This document shows positions 34,721 to 44,240 of a stretch of 64,000 nucleotides of DNA, piece by piece. Location: assembly GCF_000621545.1 (NCBI RefSeq), contig NZ_JHYA01000001.1, positions 1 through 64,000 of the forward strand, read 5' to 3'. The stretch's first letter is position 1. Each line of letters starts with the position of its first letter. The notes under the pieces are model-generated. The model worked only from the letters and a program-made list of their open reading frames with translations, was not told the DNA's origin and searched no databases. Source of the stretch: Anaerovibrio lipolyticus LB2005. Lineage in GTDB: Bacteria; Bacillota; Negativicutes; Selenomonadales; Selenomonadaceae. The position numbers and the translations under genes are program-made.

Positions 34721-35189
34721 TATGACCACCTCCGACATCAAAAGGGGAAACAATAGGCACGTCCTGGTCAATCGGAAGGTTCATCATTTCATCAAAGAAA
34801 TACTCCCCATCACCATTGCCACCGAATTCGTCATGATAGCATTTGTACATATCCCGGATATTATTTCTTGCGGTGATGGTAATACTCCCACGCTCAATAA
34901 AGGCACGACAGGACTGAATAATCCTATCCCTGAGAAGGACAAGGCCACCCTTACAGATACGGTCAACCCCTATCTGGAGAGCCCTTATCTCCTTTTTCAT
35001 CTCAGCATTCTGATTGTTGATTTCTTCCTGCCAGGCTATAAACTTCTTCTGATTTTCCATCATTTCCATAAATAGCTGTTCTTTCTTTGCCACTGCCTCA
35101 TCATGCTTATTTGCCATGCTCTGGGCTCGGCCAGAAAAGAAACTAAGCACTGCCGTGGCCAGCATAATGAGAATCTGCTCTGATGTCAT
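34704..35189 (-). CDS. Phage hypothetical protein with N-terminal membrane helix
   Basis: A 161-residue protein with an N-terminal hydrophobic segment (ILIMLATAVLSFFSG), then a coiled coil (about residues 25-65) and a polar C-terminal domain. GGAGCG precedes its ATG. It sits between the last tail genes and the holin, where many siphophages carry accessory lysis or membrane proteins. It overlaps the holin start by 17 bases. Confidence 0.75.
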   Translation of the reverse strand: MTSEQILIMLATAVLSFFSGRAQSMANKHDEAVAKKEQLFMEMMENQKKFIAWQEEINNQNAEMKKEIRALQIGVDRICKGGLVLLRDRIIQSCRAFIERGSITITARNNIRDMYKCYHDEFGGNGDGEYFFDEMMNLPIDQDVPIVSPFDVGGGHSDRKN

Positions 35190-35193
35190 TTAA

Positions 35194-35424
35194 TCACGCT
35201 CCTATAATTACTGCTTGTGAATTTGATGTAAGCTGGCACCACACCATTGCTCCCGGATACATATTTACCTGAGTGCCGGCTATTGCATGGTAGGTCTTTC
35301 CCTCAATAAGGACAGTATCTCTTGAGACCATAGTTCCCCGCAAAGCCCCGATATTGGTTGACTTCTTGTTGGCTACATCCAATATTGCTTTAACTGCGTC
35401 ATGTAGTTTTTGTAAATTATCCAT
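35194..35424 (-). CDS. Small phage tail-region protein
   Basis: A 76-residue protein starting at the ATG behind AGGTG. A short helix is followed by beta-rich sequence (DTVLIEGKTYHAIAGTQVNMY). It overlaps the end of the 605-residue structural gene by eight bases. Similar short proteins follow host-recognition proteins in Bacillota prophages. The function is unknown. Confidence 0.7.
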   Translation of the reverse strand: MDNLQKLHDAVKAILDVANKKSTNIGALRGTMVSRDTVLIEGKTYHAIAGTQVNMYPGAMVWCQLTSNSQAVIIGA

Positions 35425-37231
35425 TTTCAACACCTGCCAACTGTTTTATTTTTTTCAAGTCCTTCATGTTTTTTATTCTTGTATTCCTTCCTTGATATTC
35501 GTCAACAAGCATTGACTGCAAAGTTTTTTTATTTTTCCCGTCCCAATAGATTAATTCAATTCTATAAAACTCATTTTCAATATTTTCAAGAGTCTGCAAC
35601 GTGGAAAAAAGCCAACACCATTTTTTGATTTTATAGGCGTCTGTAATATATCTGCTGTCAGTAAACGTACACCCTTCAATTGTTGTTTTAAAGTAATATG
35701 GATTATCAGCGGAATAGGTGGCGGTGGTTTCGTCTAATTTCCATTCATAACTCTCGCAGGAATAATCCTCTATAACCGCTTCAGTAACAATATTGTCCAA
35801 TATTGCTTCAGCCTGTTCTTTTCCGTAATAATCCTCTAACTGTTGCCAAAAAGCCCCTTTTATAAATTGTAGTGGTCGGGTGTCTTGCCCGTCGTCTTGG
35901 TTTTCGGGGGATACGGGCCAAGGAACAAGTACAACGTTATATATCCAATGTTCATCTTTTAGTAATTTATCCATTATTTTTTGCGAATTAACACACGCCC
36001 ACCAGTTAGATTTATACTCATGTTTTGGTTTATATGTAAAATTTCGTACTTTTGTACTTGTCGGGTTCCCGTATGTATAGGTCATTAATTTTAGTTCGGG
36101 GTCTTCAATCGTTACCCATATAGGTTTGTCACTGCTCCGTATTGCAGGACTATTCATATAACAATCGACGCCCTTAAAAAGTCCGTTGCCATATTCAAAA
36201 ACAATAAAATCGTCTTGGTTTTCAGGCTGTTCTTCCTCGGTGGGTGTATGGTTACAATTAGGCATAGGCGTTTTTATAACTTTTGCCCGTGTATTGCTGT
36301 ATATGATTTTTTCTTTTTCGTTGGTGACAATATAACGGGCTTCTGATATAACGCTAACCATGTTGCAGAATCTATAATCAAAAGAATTCCAAGAATTGAT
36401 AAAAACGATATGAAACGAGCCAACCCAAAAATCAATCTGATATGAGCCATCGGGATGACAAGACATATTATTAATTTTTGCTATACTCTGTATATGTTCA
36501 TGGTCAAACCCGTTCAATGAATTTACAGCAGTTAAGGCTTTTTGGTTTACTTTGTCTATATAGCTATCAAGGTTTATATTGTCTAAATTGTCCCCATCTT
36601 TTTTTACATATATACCGCCCGTGTTTTGTGCCTTTTCAAATCCTTCATAGTGAAAGATATACATTTCGTGATTGACGCCGTTAGAATAATATTTTTTTAC
36701 GGTTTCAGAAAAGTCGTCTAATACCGCTGTGCATACTGCATAATAGCCCATTCTGTAGGAATTGCTTTTTTTCCTTAATCCTTGTGGATAGTACAAATTT
36801 TTGCACGTATGCCCAACTTCAAAAAGGCTTGTATTATCTATAAAACAAGCGTCTTTTATATGCCAATTTTGCGGGGTTTGTATTGTGTTTTGATTTTGTC
36901 CATTAGTCCAGATCCCTTGATTAATGTAGAATTGTGACTTGTTGCCACAAGTTATATATTGTGCGTTCGTATCGCATAACTTTTGAAATGGTTTCAGTTT
37001 CGTGTCCGTATGCCATATAGATTTGTTAGGAATAAGCCATATAATACCGCCATTTGTTGGCGTTGGAATATAAGGCTGTGCCCCCGTGAAGGTATTTCCA
37101 TAGATAACCTTACCGTCGGTCCATACCTGCTGCCCTGGCGTTACAATACTGCTACCGGCGATATAGAAAGAGCGGCCGTTAATATCGGCCGCCATATTTC
37201 CACTTACAGATGCAATTGTCGTCTGATACAT
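35417..37231 (-). CDS. Phage minor structural protein (tail tip or receptor binding)
   Basis: A 604-residue protein starting at the ATG that overlaps the upstream stop (TGATG) behind GAGGTGG. It is rich in Tyr, Trp and Asn, with short beta-strand-like repeats, for example FYIAGSSIVTPGQQVW and DGKVIYGNTFTGAQPYIPTPTNGG. The C-terminal 90 residues look more conserved. It lies downstream of the tape measure and the repeat-bearing tail protein, so a host-contact role is likely. Its AT-rich composition relative to the head genes fits an exchangeable receptor-binding module. Confidence 0.75.
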   Translation of the reverse strand: MYQTTIASVSGNMAADINGRSFYIAGSSIVTPGQQVWTDGKVIYGNTFTGAQPYIPTPTNGGIIWLIPNKSIWHTDTKLKPFQKLCDTNAQYITCGNKSQFYINQGIWTNGQNQNTIQTPQNWHIKDACFIDNTSLFEVGHTCKNLYYPQGLRKKSNSYRMGYYAVCTAVLDDFSETVKKYYSNGVNHEMYIFHYEGFEKAQNTGGIYVKKDGDNLDNINLDSYIDKVNQKALTAVNSLNGFDHEHIQSIAKINNMSCHPDGSYQIDFWVGSFHIVFINSWNSFDYRFCNMVSVISEARYIVTNEKEKIIYSNTRAKVIKTPMPNCNHTPTEEEQPENQDDFIVFEYGNGLFKGVDCYMNSPAIRSSDKPIWVTIEDPELKLMTYTYGNPTSTKVRNFTYKPKHEYKSNWWACVNSQKIMDKLLKDEHWIYNVVLVPWPVSPENQDDGQDTRPLQFIKGAFWQQLEDYYGKEQAEAILDNIVTEAVIEDYSCESYEWKLDETTATYSADNPYYFKTTIEGCTFTDSRYITDAYKIKKWCWLFSTLQTLENIENEFYRIELIYWDGKNKKTLQSMLVDEYQGRNTRIKNMKDLKKIKQLAGVENG

Positions 37232-39252
37232 CAATACCACCTCACAAGCTGAACGCTCTGCTTCAGCTCTCTTGTTGTCTGGCTTACAGCGTTGCTTACC
37301 AGATAATACTCATGCCCACGGAATCTGACTCTTTCGGAAAAATCGACAACGTGGCCATAGCAATAAATATCCATGGTTACAGTTTCCTTGATCTTTCTGT
37401 TAAGCCATTTCAGTTCGTTTAGATAAGCCTTCAACTTATCCCTGTCAGATGTAGGTACTTCAATTGATTCTTTTAGGCGATTACCTCTTCCCAGGGGATT
37501 ATCATTATCACCATAATTTGCTCCACCCAATGTAATTGATTCCTGATTCTGAAGGTATCTGGATGCAGCTGCAGCTGGGGAACCGGTGCCTATTGAACTG
37601 CCTGCAAATTCTCCATCGATATAAACCGATGTACCATAGAAACCTCCACCCAAAGGAGCGTGGATTGTCTTTCTGACAGTCTCATTGTCATTCTTGTCCG
37701 TGGTAGTTTCCACTTCCTGCCCCAGAACAAGGACACCACTTTTGCTGTGGGAATATTCATAGGTTGTAACTGTCTTGGAGCCATCTGTATGCTGAGTCGT
37801 TTTTCTTCTCAAATACTTGCTGGTTCCAAAGCCATCACCTATATAGTCATAAGTTGTTACTTCGCCGTTGATTTCTTCCCTGCGTAAATATCCTGATTCA
37901 TACGAACAGAGGGCATCACCAAATTTAAGTGTTCCCCAGAACGGAAGTGGCTCGATATAAAGTCCCCGGCCGGCATCATTACCGCTATCCAGATCACTGC
38001 CAGAATAATTAATCATGCTTCGCTCAATGACACGGTTTATTATAGGGTGGGTATGTGCCGTATCTGTAATATCAATTGTTCTGCTCTCATGACCACGCTG
38101 AATTATGTTCAGGGAATTATCACCGGCCCGCATAAACACATTTATTGCCTTATGAGGGATAGAACTGGACCACCCAAAAAGGCTGGATATGATATTTTCA
38201 TAGGTCTGCCCCTCACCTATCCATGTTCCAGAATGAACGAAATCATCACAGCAATAAACCAGCTTCTTACCCAAGGCGCTGGCAATATATGATGCGTGTT
38301 CAGACAGCCTATGTGTTTTCTGCCCAGGCCCATAGTTAATGCTCCGATACAGAATTTCATCAACATCATACATTCCCTTGGCAGTAATAACCCTGTCCTG
38401 CTGTGTGGTTTCCCCCACACGATAAAGATAAGGAAAATCCAGTATCTTGCCACTGATATAATCCAGAATATTGATATTATCCGTGGTCTCCAAAGTGAAG
38501 GTATCTGCCAGGGTTAACTCCTGGAGATTCAAAGAAATGGACACCATACCGGACTTTTCCTTCTGTGCTGCTGGCTTAAACGGATCACTGATAATTTTAT
38601 CCGTTGGAATTGTCGTGTCACGAGGAATACTGATTTGGGTATCATAATAATATTTGGCTGCTGCCATTGCTTTTACAGTAGTATCAAAATGCTGGGTTAC
38701 TGTCTGAGCCGTGGTATCTCTTAATATTACAGCCGTATCATGGTATTGTTTTACATCAGCCTTGATAACTGTATTAGTATCATAATGCTGCACCACTTCA
38801 TCACGTAAGCTAATGGCTGTATCCGCACTAATACTTATATCCTGCTGTATATTGGTATAAGCATCAAAATAATAGGCTTGTTTATCCTTGCTTTCAATAC
38901 CTAAAGCAGTATCAAAATAATTTGCAGTATCAGCCTTTAAGGTTATAGCTGTACTATAATGCTTTACTGTGTCAGTCCGTAATTTGATAAAGGTATCAGC
39001 ATTAACGTTTATATCCTGCTGCAAAGTTAGGGCAGTATCATAGGTTTGTTCTGTGTCTGTATTGGCTTTTATGGCCGTATCAAAATAATAGCTTGTATCT
39101 GTGGACGATACGACGGTAGCCAATATTCTTGGCGTGCTAATACTAGATTTTTTTATGATTGCCGTTGTTAAAATTCTTGGCGTGCTTACAGCAGAATTTT
39201 TTATAATACCTGTGGTTAATATTCGGGGAGTGCTTATTGAGCTATTAGACAT
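37231..39252 (-). CDS. Phage tail protein with N-terminal tandem repeats
   Basis: A 673-residue protein with GGGGGTGG before its ATG. The first 45 residues carry three copies of a unit containing STPRILTT. Residues 50-210 contain more than ten degenerate repeats of an FDTAIxxxxDT type. From about residue 225 a globular part begins (SGMVSISLNLQELTLADTF) that resembles siphovirus Tal/gp18-like baseplate proteins. It lies between the LamG-like protein and the 604-residue protein. The repeats may form a fibrous shaft and vary in copy number. Confidence 0.8.
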   Translation of the reverse strand: MSNSSISTPRILTTGIIKNSAVSTPRILTTAIIKKSSISTPRILATVVSSTDTSYYFDTAIKANTDTEQTYDTALTLQQDINVNADTFIKLRTDTVKHYSTAITLKADTANYFDTALGIESKDKQAYYFDAYTNIQQDISISADTAISLRDEVVQHYDTNTVIKADVKQYHDTAVILRDTTAQTVTQHFDTTVKAMAAAKYYYDTQISIPRDTTIPTDKIISDPFKPAAQKEKSGMVSISLNLQELTLADTFTLETTDNINILDYISGKILDFPYLYRVGETTQQDRVITAKGMYDVDEILYRSINYGPGQKTHRLSEHASYIASALGKKLVYCCDDFVHSGTWIGEGQTYENIISSLFGWSSSIPHKAINVFMRAGDNSLNIIQRGHESRTIDITDTAHTHPIINRVIERSMINYSGSDLDSGNDAGRGLYIEPLPFWGTLKFGDALCSYESGYLRREEINGEVTTYDYIGDGFGTSKYLRRKTTQHTDGSKTVTTYEYSHSKSGVLVLGQEVETTTDKNDNETVRKTIHAPLGGGFYGTSVYIDGEFAGSSIGTGSPAAAASRYLQNQESITLGGANYGDNDNPLGRGNRLKESIEVPTSDRDKLKAYLNELKWLNRKIKETVTMDIYCYGHVVDFSERVRFRGHEYYLVSNAVSQTTRELKQSVQLVRWY
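39110..39250 (-). repeat. Three tandem DNA repeats in the tail gene
   Basis: Three imperfect units of about 54-60 bases encode the STPRILTT repeats. ATTCTTGGCGTGCT is seen twice and a variant, ATTCGGGGAGTGCT, once on the plus strand. Confidence 0.7.
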
Positions 39253-39265
39253 TTAAGCCACCCCC

Positions 39266-40117
39266 TTATTTTTTCGCCGTTAATGTAATATCTTTTATGT
39301 TTGTTGGCAGTTCGTCAAAATACATTCCATTACCATTGGCGGGAATTTCCTTTGTATCTGAATAATTGCCCATTGAACATTGAATATTTTTAATCGTGTC
39401 GCCTAATACGGTCGTCGCCATGCCTACGTTACAGCCCGTTACCTTATAGCCGTTTAAAACCGATAAGTCGGGTTGTAATTTTAATGTGCTGTTTTCTGCT
39501 TCTGAACCGTAAGAATCACCACTACTATCAAAGGTAAAACCATTATTTGTAATGGTTGCTGGTACTTCTATAACGGTTTCGTTCATAGGAAAATATTGGT
39601 CAGAGATGATTATATTTTTCATTGTTGGAATATAATTACTCCAAAATGTACTTGCTATTTTGCAACTTATAGCTTTTACGCCTGTTTTTACATAATCCGT
39701 ATATGTCCCGATTTTATCGCCGTCAAGGTAAAAATTAACTGTCCCCGCTACCGTATCAATAACTAAATATATTCTATGCCATACATTCATATAAATTGAC
39801 GCAGAAAACACATCATTGCTTGTATTACGGAATTTTATTAGTTTTTTACTCGCATCCAAATATACCTGTATGGTTGATTTAATTACTTTATCATAAGCCC
39901 CGTCACTCATGTATACTTGTATTGGGTAACAATTTATGTAGTTATAATTTGTGTCATAAAACAGGTCAAAAGCAACATACAACTTTGTATTTTGTACGTT
40001 AGGTAATGTGAGTTTAGCCTCACCGTTACCAATACATTTATACTTTTTATTATTTGTATAAGATTTTAAAGTGCTGTTGTCAAAAAGTGTCGGTATGCTT
40101 GAATTTATATATTTCAT
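39266..40117 (-). CDS. LamG/concanavalin-like phage tail protein
   Basis: A 283-residue protein; the ATG at 40117 has AGAGGTGG six bases upstream, while the longer frame does not. Residues 20-190 show a jelly-roll pattern (LYVAFDLFYDTNYNYI, YLVIDTVAGTVNFYLDGDKIGTY) typical of LamG-like carbohydrate-binding domains. The C-terminus has a second beta domain. It is probably a decoration or receptor-binding protein in the tail. Confidence 0.75.
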   Translation of the reverse strand: MKYINSSIPTLFDNSTLKSYTNNKKYKCIGNGEAKLTLPNVQNTKLYVAFDLFYDTNYNYINCYPIQVYMSDGAYDKVIKSTIQVYLDASKKLIKFRNTSNDVFSASIYMNVWHRIYLVIDTVAGTVNFYLDGDKIGTYTDYVKTGVKAISCKIASTFWSNYIPTMKNIIISDQYFPMNETVIEVPATITNNGFTFDSSGDSYGSEAENSTLKLQPDLSVLNGYKVTGCNVGMATTVLGDTIKNIQCSMGNYSDTKEIPANGNGMYFDELPTNIKDITLTAKK

Positions 40118-40130
40118 AACAAACCACCTC

Positions 40131-40568
40131 TTAAACAGCTTCAACAGTAGCTTTTAAGCACACGGCGGTGCTATTGTCGTTTATTGGTGTTGTGGCGTTG
40201 CTTGCGTCGTACTTTACCCAAAGGATAGTATTTACATCCGTTACATCATCACTAATATCTGCGCTATGTCCCCATGTGCCTTTACTAAGAGCATCCTCAG
40301 CACTGGAGTAGTTATTATCTAGGCACACATACCAATTAGCGACATTGCCGCCAGTAGCCTGATATTCTGTACCATCCCAATAAGCAAATGAAATATTGAC
40401 ACCATCAGTTGTTTTATAGCCAGAATCAGTTCTTACAGCTACCTTTACAGCCTTTTGTTCTGACAGCTTCAATGTTAATGCCAGTGGGCTGGTCTGGGTA
40501 TTATCCTGTGAAATAGCTGTACCGTCCTTCTTGCCAGCCGTTGGATTATTGCAATATAGATTAATCAT
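40131..40568 (-). CDS. Phage structural protein, probable BppU-like N-terminal baseplate domain
   Basis: A 145-residue beta-rich protein; the ATG at 40568 has GGAGG eight bases upstream. It contains patterns such as LALTLKLSEQKAVKVAVRTDSGYKT and a DDVTDVNTILWVKYDAS strand. It resembles decoration or baseplate-upper-domain folds, though I cannot name the family with certainty. It is situated between a distal tail protein and the LamG-like protein. Confidence 0.6.
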   Translation of the reverse strand: MINLYCNNPTAGKKDGTAISQDNTQTSPLALTLKLSEQKAVKVAVRTDSGYKTTDGVNISFAYWDGTEYQATGGNVANWYVCLDNNYSSAEDALSKGTWGHSADISDDVTDVNTILWVKYDASNATTPINDNSTAVCLKATVEAV

Positions 40569-40570
40569 AG

Positions 40571-40906
40571 TCATATCCTCCATAACTCAATCTCACAATT
40601 GATGTAATTCTCGAATCTTTCCTTATAGCCATAGGCAAGAATCCTCACCCTCATCCTGGGCCATACCACACCGGAAGAATCAGTAAAATCAATGAGTTCC
40701 CGGCTCTGGTAATAATTCCAGACCTTCAAAAATTCATCCCGTTTAAACACGGCATTAAGTGTAATCTTGTCCCCACTGGCTACACTCCCAAAATCCTGCA
40801 CCACATTTCCGCCATCAGTCTGTACCAAAGTTTGGCGATCATCTGGGTGGAATTTAAAATCAATCGGAGTGGTCAAAGAGACTGCATCACCTATCCTAAT
40901 CTTCAT
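40571..40906 (-). CDS. Phage tail protein, probable distal tail component
   Basis: A 111-residue protein with GGAGGATAAGCAG before its ATG. It is beta-rich, with SGVVWPRMRVRILAYGYKERF. It immediately follows the tape measure gene, the position of the distal tail protein in siphoviruses, but it is much shorter than canonical Dit. The function is inferred from order. Confidence 0.65.
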   Translation of the reverse strand: MKIRIGDAVSLTTPIDFKFHPDDRQTLVQTDGGNVVQDFGSVASGDKITLNAVFKRDEFLKVWNYYQSRELIDFTDSSGVVWPRMRVRILAYGYKERFENYINCEIELWRI

Positions 40907-40910
40907 CTGC

Positions 40911-43301
40911 TTATCCTCCTCCGTAGCTTATGTTTACATTGCTGTTTTGTGGCAGCATATCAAGTATCTTCTTGGCCGCTGTATCGGCCACTTCATGGGA
41001 CACATCCTCAAGGCCATGAACATCCACATTGAGGTTGTAGTTGATATTCTCCTGAGATGCCGTAACAGGAGAAGGCGCCGGGGTATTACCAATCTTGCTC
41101 ATGACTTCTTCGTTGTAATCAGGAGCAAACATTGGAACTGCATCCGTTCCTTTCAGGATAAACCGGGTAGGCATCTTGTCATAAATCGGAATGATGTTTT
41201 CCTTGGCGTTCTTAAATACCTGTTCAAAGCCGGCTATTTCCTCTCTTGATGTCCAGGCATCAGCAGGAAGATTGGCATCCTTTCTAAGCTGCTCCACAAT
41301 AGCCTGCATAGCATTGGCCTGCTTTTCCTCCATACTTCCGCCACCGGCCATAGCCTTACGATAGAGTTTGAGGTATTTATAATTCTCCTTGAACATATGG
41401 AGCGCAGTTTCCTGTTGGAGCTGACGCTTCTGCTCCTCCGCCCATTTGGTTGCCTTGACCTCATCAAGACCTTTCTTTTCCCAGGCTTCTTTTTCACGGT
41501 CAATTTCATCCATTCTATTCTGGAATGCTGACTTCCAGACAGAGTCAATGGATCGGGCAACATCATCATTGAACTGCTTAATTACCTTTGCCTTTTGGGC
41601 TTCAGTAGCTTTTGCCAGCTCAACCTCAGATACGCCCGCCTCTTTATACTTTTCCATAGCCTTATCAATGGAATGAAGCTGTGTTTCAAGTTCCATATGA
41701 GTAAGACCGTAAATGCTCTCCTGCATTTCCCTACTGGCCTTGGCCACATCCCCAAGACGGTTCTTTTCCGCCTGCTCCTGGGCCTTAATCTGGGCCACTT
41801 CTTTTTGCCGGGCCTTGCTACGCTTTTCAATGTCAGCATAATATTCCTTCTCTGCCTTGCTGGATCTTTCAGCATCATCATTTTTGGAGCGCTGCTGCTG
41901 TACATCATCAAATGTACGCAAGGTTGCCCCCACAAGAGGTAGCATTGTCGGGTTTCCTGCATAAGCAAGCAATGCCGTACCATAGCCGGCATCGAATTCA
42001 GCCTTAATATCACGTAATACCTCACCGACATTTCTGGCATTTACGCCAATAGCATCCAGCCCGCTTGCCACAAGGTCAATGGCTTTACCAGCCTCATGCA
42101 TCACGTCAATGAGGATTTCCCCCATCAGCTTTATTTCTTCCTTGTTATCTGAAATCAGCTTTATCCAGGACACGAACATTTCCGTAATCTCAGGAAGAAG
42201 TTCCCGTGACACTGGCAGAAGTGCCGCCCCCAAAGCCATCTTGAGCTGACCCATTTCCATTTCCATCTTTTGCCACTCAAGGTAAGTTTCATGAGCCTCG
42301 GCAGGATTTAAAAGTCCTGTCGTTTTCACGCTCTTGGAAATAGCCATCAGGTCATTATATTCTTCAAGGACCGGGATAAGTGCCGCACCCTTTGCACCAA
42401 GAACTTCAGCCGTAAAGGCCTCAACCTCACCAGCTTCAGCCGCATTCCTATACCCCTTTGCTAATTGCTCCAGCTGTTCATTTATCTGTAGTAAGTTTCC
42501 ACCTTCATCAGTAATGGTGACACCAAATTTTTGAAGAGCCTTTGATGTGGCATTACCGGATGCACCGGCAGATAACAGCTGTTTATCTATCCTAGCAATA
42601 AAAGGCGTAAGGCTGTTGATGTTAGAACCTGCCAATGAAAAAACCCTGCTCAGCTCCGCGGCTTCACCAGTTGTCATATTAAGTCGGGTCTGCAGCTTAT
42701 AGAGGTTATTACCCGCCATCATGGCATCCTTGGTAATATTAAAAAGACCGGCGCCAGTACCGGCTACAGCCATAAATGCTGCCAGCTTCGCATTAAGCAG
42801 GGTATAACCTTCAGTCAGCTTGCCGATTCCAGTTCTTGCCATTCCCGCCCCTTTGGATATGGAGCTAAAAGCCCTGTTGGACTTAGGTGGTATGGCATTT
42901 AAGGAATTACCAAGGGTTCTTAGCTGTGCCTCAAGACCAGCGATGTTCTTCTGCTGATAGAGGAGATTCATCTCAGCCCTTTGGGTTATACCATGACCAA
43001 TGCCATGATCTTTTACAGACCTCTGGTACTGGGCCTGAAGGATAGCTTCCTTCTGCCTTTGGATATCCAGCTGTTTATTGATGGCCTCATATTTCAGTTT
43101 TATCTTATCCAGCTCAGAGCCAACACCTGTCAGCTTTGACAAATCTACATCTGTCTTGAGCTGGATTTTCTTATTTTGGTTATTGAGCTTGGTGATGGCC
43201 TGATTGACTGTTTTCCCGGCAGTATCAAAGCCAAGTTTCAGGTCATTAATATTAAGCCCAAGACTGATATAAAGTTCTTCAATTTCCTGCCCCTTAGCCA
43301 T
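40911..43301 (-). CDS. Tail tape measure protein
   Basis: A 796-residue protein with long coiled coils (residues 25-110 and 480-640) and a hydrophobic, Ala/Gly-rich centre (about 150-250, LLNAKLAAFMAVAGTGAGLF). Both traits are typical of tape measure proteins, whose length sets tail length. It contains the N-terminal IEELYISLGLNINDLKLGFDTAGK found in many Bacillota prophages. It lies downstream of the tail assembly chaperone, with two plus-strand cargo genes inserted between. Confidence 0.92.
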   Translation of the reverse strand: MAKGQEIEELYISLGLNINDLKLGFDTAGKTVNQAITKLNNQNKKIQLKTDVDLSKLTGVGSELDKIKLKYEAINKQLDIQRQKEAILQAQYQRSVKDHGIGHGITQRAEMNLLYQQKNIAGLEAQLRTLGNSLNAIPPKSNRAFSSISKGAGMARTGIGKLTEGYTLLNAKLAAFMAVAGTGAGLFNITKDAMMAGNNLYKLQTRLNMTTGEAAELSRVFSLAGSNINSLTPFIARIDKQLLSAGASGNATSKALQKFGVTITDEGGNLLQINEQLEQLAKGYRNAAEAGEVEAFTAEVLGAKGAALIPVLEEYNDLMAISKSVKTTGLLNPAEAHETYLEWQKMEMEMGQLKMALGAALLPVSRELLPEITEMFVSWIKLISDNKEEIKLMGEILIDVMHEAGKAIDLVASGLDAIGVNARNVGEVLRDIKAEFDAGYGTALLAYAGNPTMLPLVGATLRTFDDVQQQRSKNDDAERSSKAEKEYYADIEKRSKARQKEVAQIKAQEQAEKNRLGDVAKASREMQESIYGLTHMELETQLHSIDKAMEKYKEAGVSEVELAKATEAQKAKVIKQFNDDVARSIDSVWKSAFQNRMDEIDREKEAWEKKGLDEVKATKWAEEQKRQLQQETALHMFKENYKYLKLYRKAMAGGGSMEEKQANAMQAIVEQLRKDANLPADAWTSREEIAGFEQVFKNAKENIIPIYDKMPTRFILKGTDAVPMFAPDYNEEVMSKIGNTPAPSPVTASQENINYNLNVDVHGLEDVSHEVADTAAKKILDMLPQNSNVNISYGGG

Positions 43302-43394
43302 TATTACACTTCCTTTATTTCAAACAGGATTTATTTAATTATTGTCGAATTGTTTTCTTAAAAAATCTTTTAGTAGAATGTACAGGAGAATAAA

Positions 43395-43637
43395 ATGAAA
43401 TCACTAATATGTACTAGCTGTGGAGCATCTGAATTTATCAAAAGAGATGGATATCAAGAATGTGCCTACTGTGGTGTGAAGTACAAACTTGAAGTTAATA
43501 CTAAGGGCACTTTCATGGAAGATGAAATTGCAACCCTGCTTCAAAAATGTAAGTTAGAACCACACAATGCCAGGAAATATGCAAATCTTATCTTGGATAT
43601 CGATCCAGGCAATAAAGAGGCCATGAGATATTTATAA
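43395..43637 (+). CDS. Zinc-ribbon small protein
   Basis: An 80-residue protein with CTSCGASEF and CAYCGVKYKL forming a classic four-Cys zinc ribbon in the first 32 residues, followed by a helical tail. AGGAG precedes the ATG. It is oriented against the late genes and coupled to the YbjQ-like gene 12 bases downstream. This pair is a probable lysogenic-conversion (moron) cassette inserted between tape measure and chaperone. Confidence 0.85.
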   Translation: MKSLICTSCGASEFIKRDGYQECAYCGVKYKLEVNTKGTFMEDEIATLLQKCKLEPHNARKYANLILDIDPGNKEAMRYL

Positions 43638-43649
43638 GGGGGATTATTT

Positions 43650-44237
43650 ATGATTACCAGAAAAGAAATATCCAAAAGATATAATTTTAACATGAATGAT
43701 TTTGATGAATTCTTGCGTAGAAACAATATTAAATGGGAATCAGAAGGATTCTTTGGAGATAAGTTTCTTCCAGATGGTTTAGAGGAATGGATAACTAGAT
43801 ATCAAAATGTTTTAACCGCTCGAGCTGATGAAGCTAGGAGGATGCAGGAACAAGAAAATGCAAAACAGCAAGCACTCGCTCAAATGCTCATTAGCTCCGG
43901 ATTTAATTTTGAAGGATACAAAATTGTAAAATACTCTGGCTACATCTCTGGTGATGATGTTATCCAAATTCCACGTGGCCAGGGTGGATATCTGTTTGAT
44001 ACTACAGCAGATGTAGGCGAAGAATTATCAAAAGCTTTACGTCAAATTCGTAGACAAGCAATTCAAGAATTAAAAGAAGCAGCATATAACTTAGGATGCA
44101 ACGCAGTTATCGGTGTCGATTTTGATTACATAACTATGGACCCAGAAACTGCAAGTGCAGCTGGCGGAACGTTATACCTACCGTATGTTTTTTGTGTAAC
44201 TGCAAATGGTAATGCTGTCGTTATTGAAAAGGAATAA
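43650..44237 (+). CDS. YbjQ/DUF74-like protein
   Basis: A 195-residue protein. The C-terminal 105 residues (KIVKYSGYISGDDV, ELKEAAYNLGCNAVIGVDFDYI, GGTLYLPYVFCVTANGNAVVI) match the heavy-metal-binding YbjQ/DUF74 family fold. The N-terminal 85 residues are helical and include a coiled coil. GGGGG precedes the ATG. Partner of the zinc-ribbon gene. The stop lies only four bases from the end of the frameshifted chaperone gene on the other strand. Confidence 0.85.
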   Translation: MITRKEISKRYNFNMNDFDEFLRRNNIKWESEGFFGDKFLPDGLEEWITRYQNVLTARADEARRMQEQENAKQQALAQMLISSGFNFEGYKIVKYSGYISGDDVIQIPRGQGGYLFDTTADVGEELSKALRQIRRQAIQELKEAAYNLGCNAVIGVDFDYITMDPETASAAGGTLYLPYVFCVTANGNAVVIEKE

Positions 44238-44240
44238 TAG

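Noticed and set aside
34547-34771. Longer 74-codon reading of the holin frame
   Set aside because: The upstream part overlaps the preceding gene, and the GTG at 34720 has a proper ribosome binding site.
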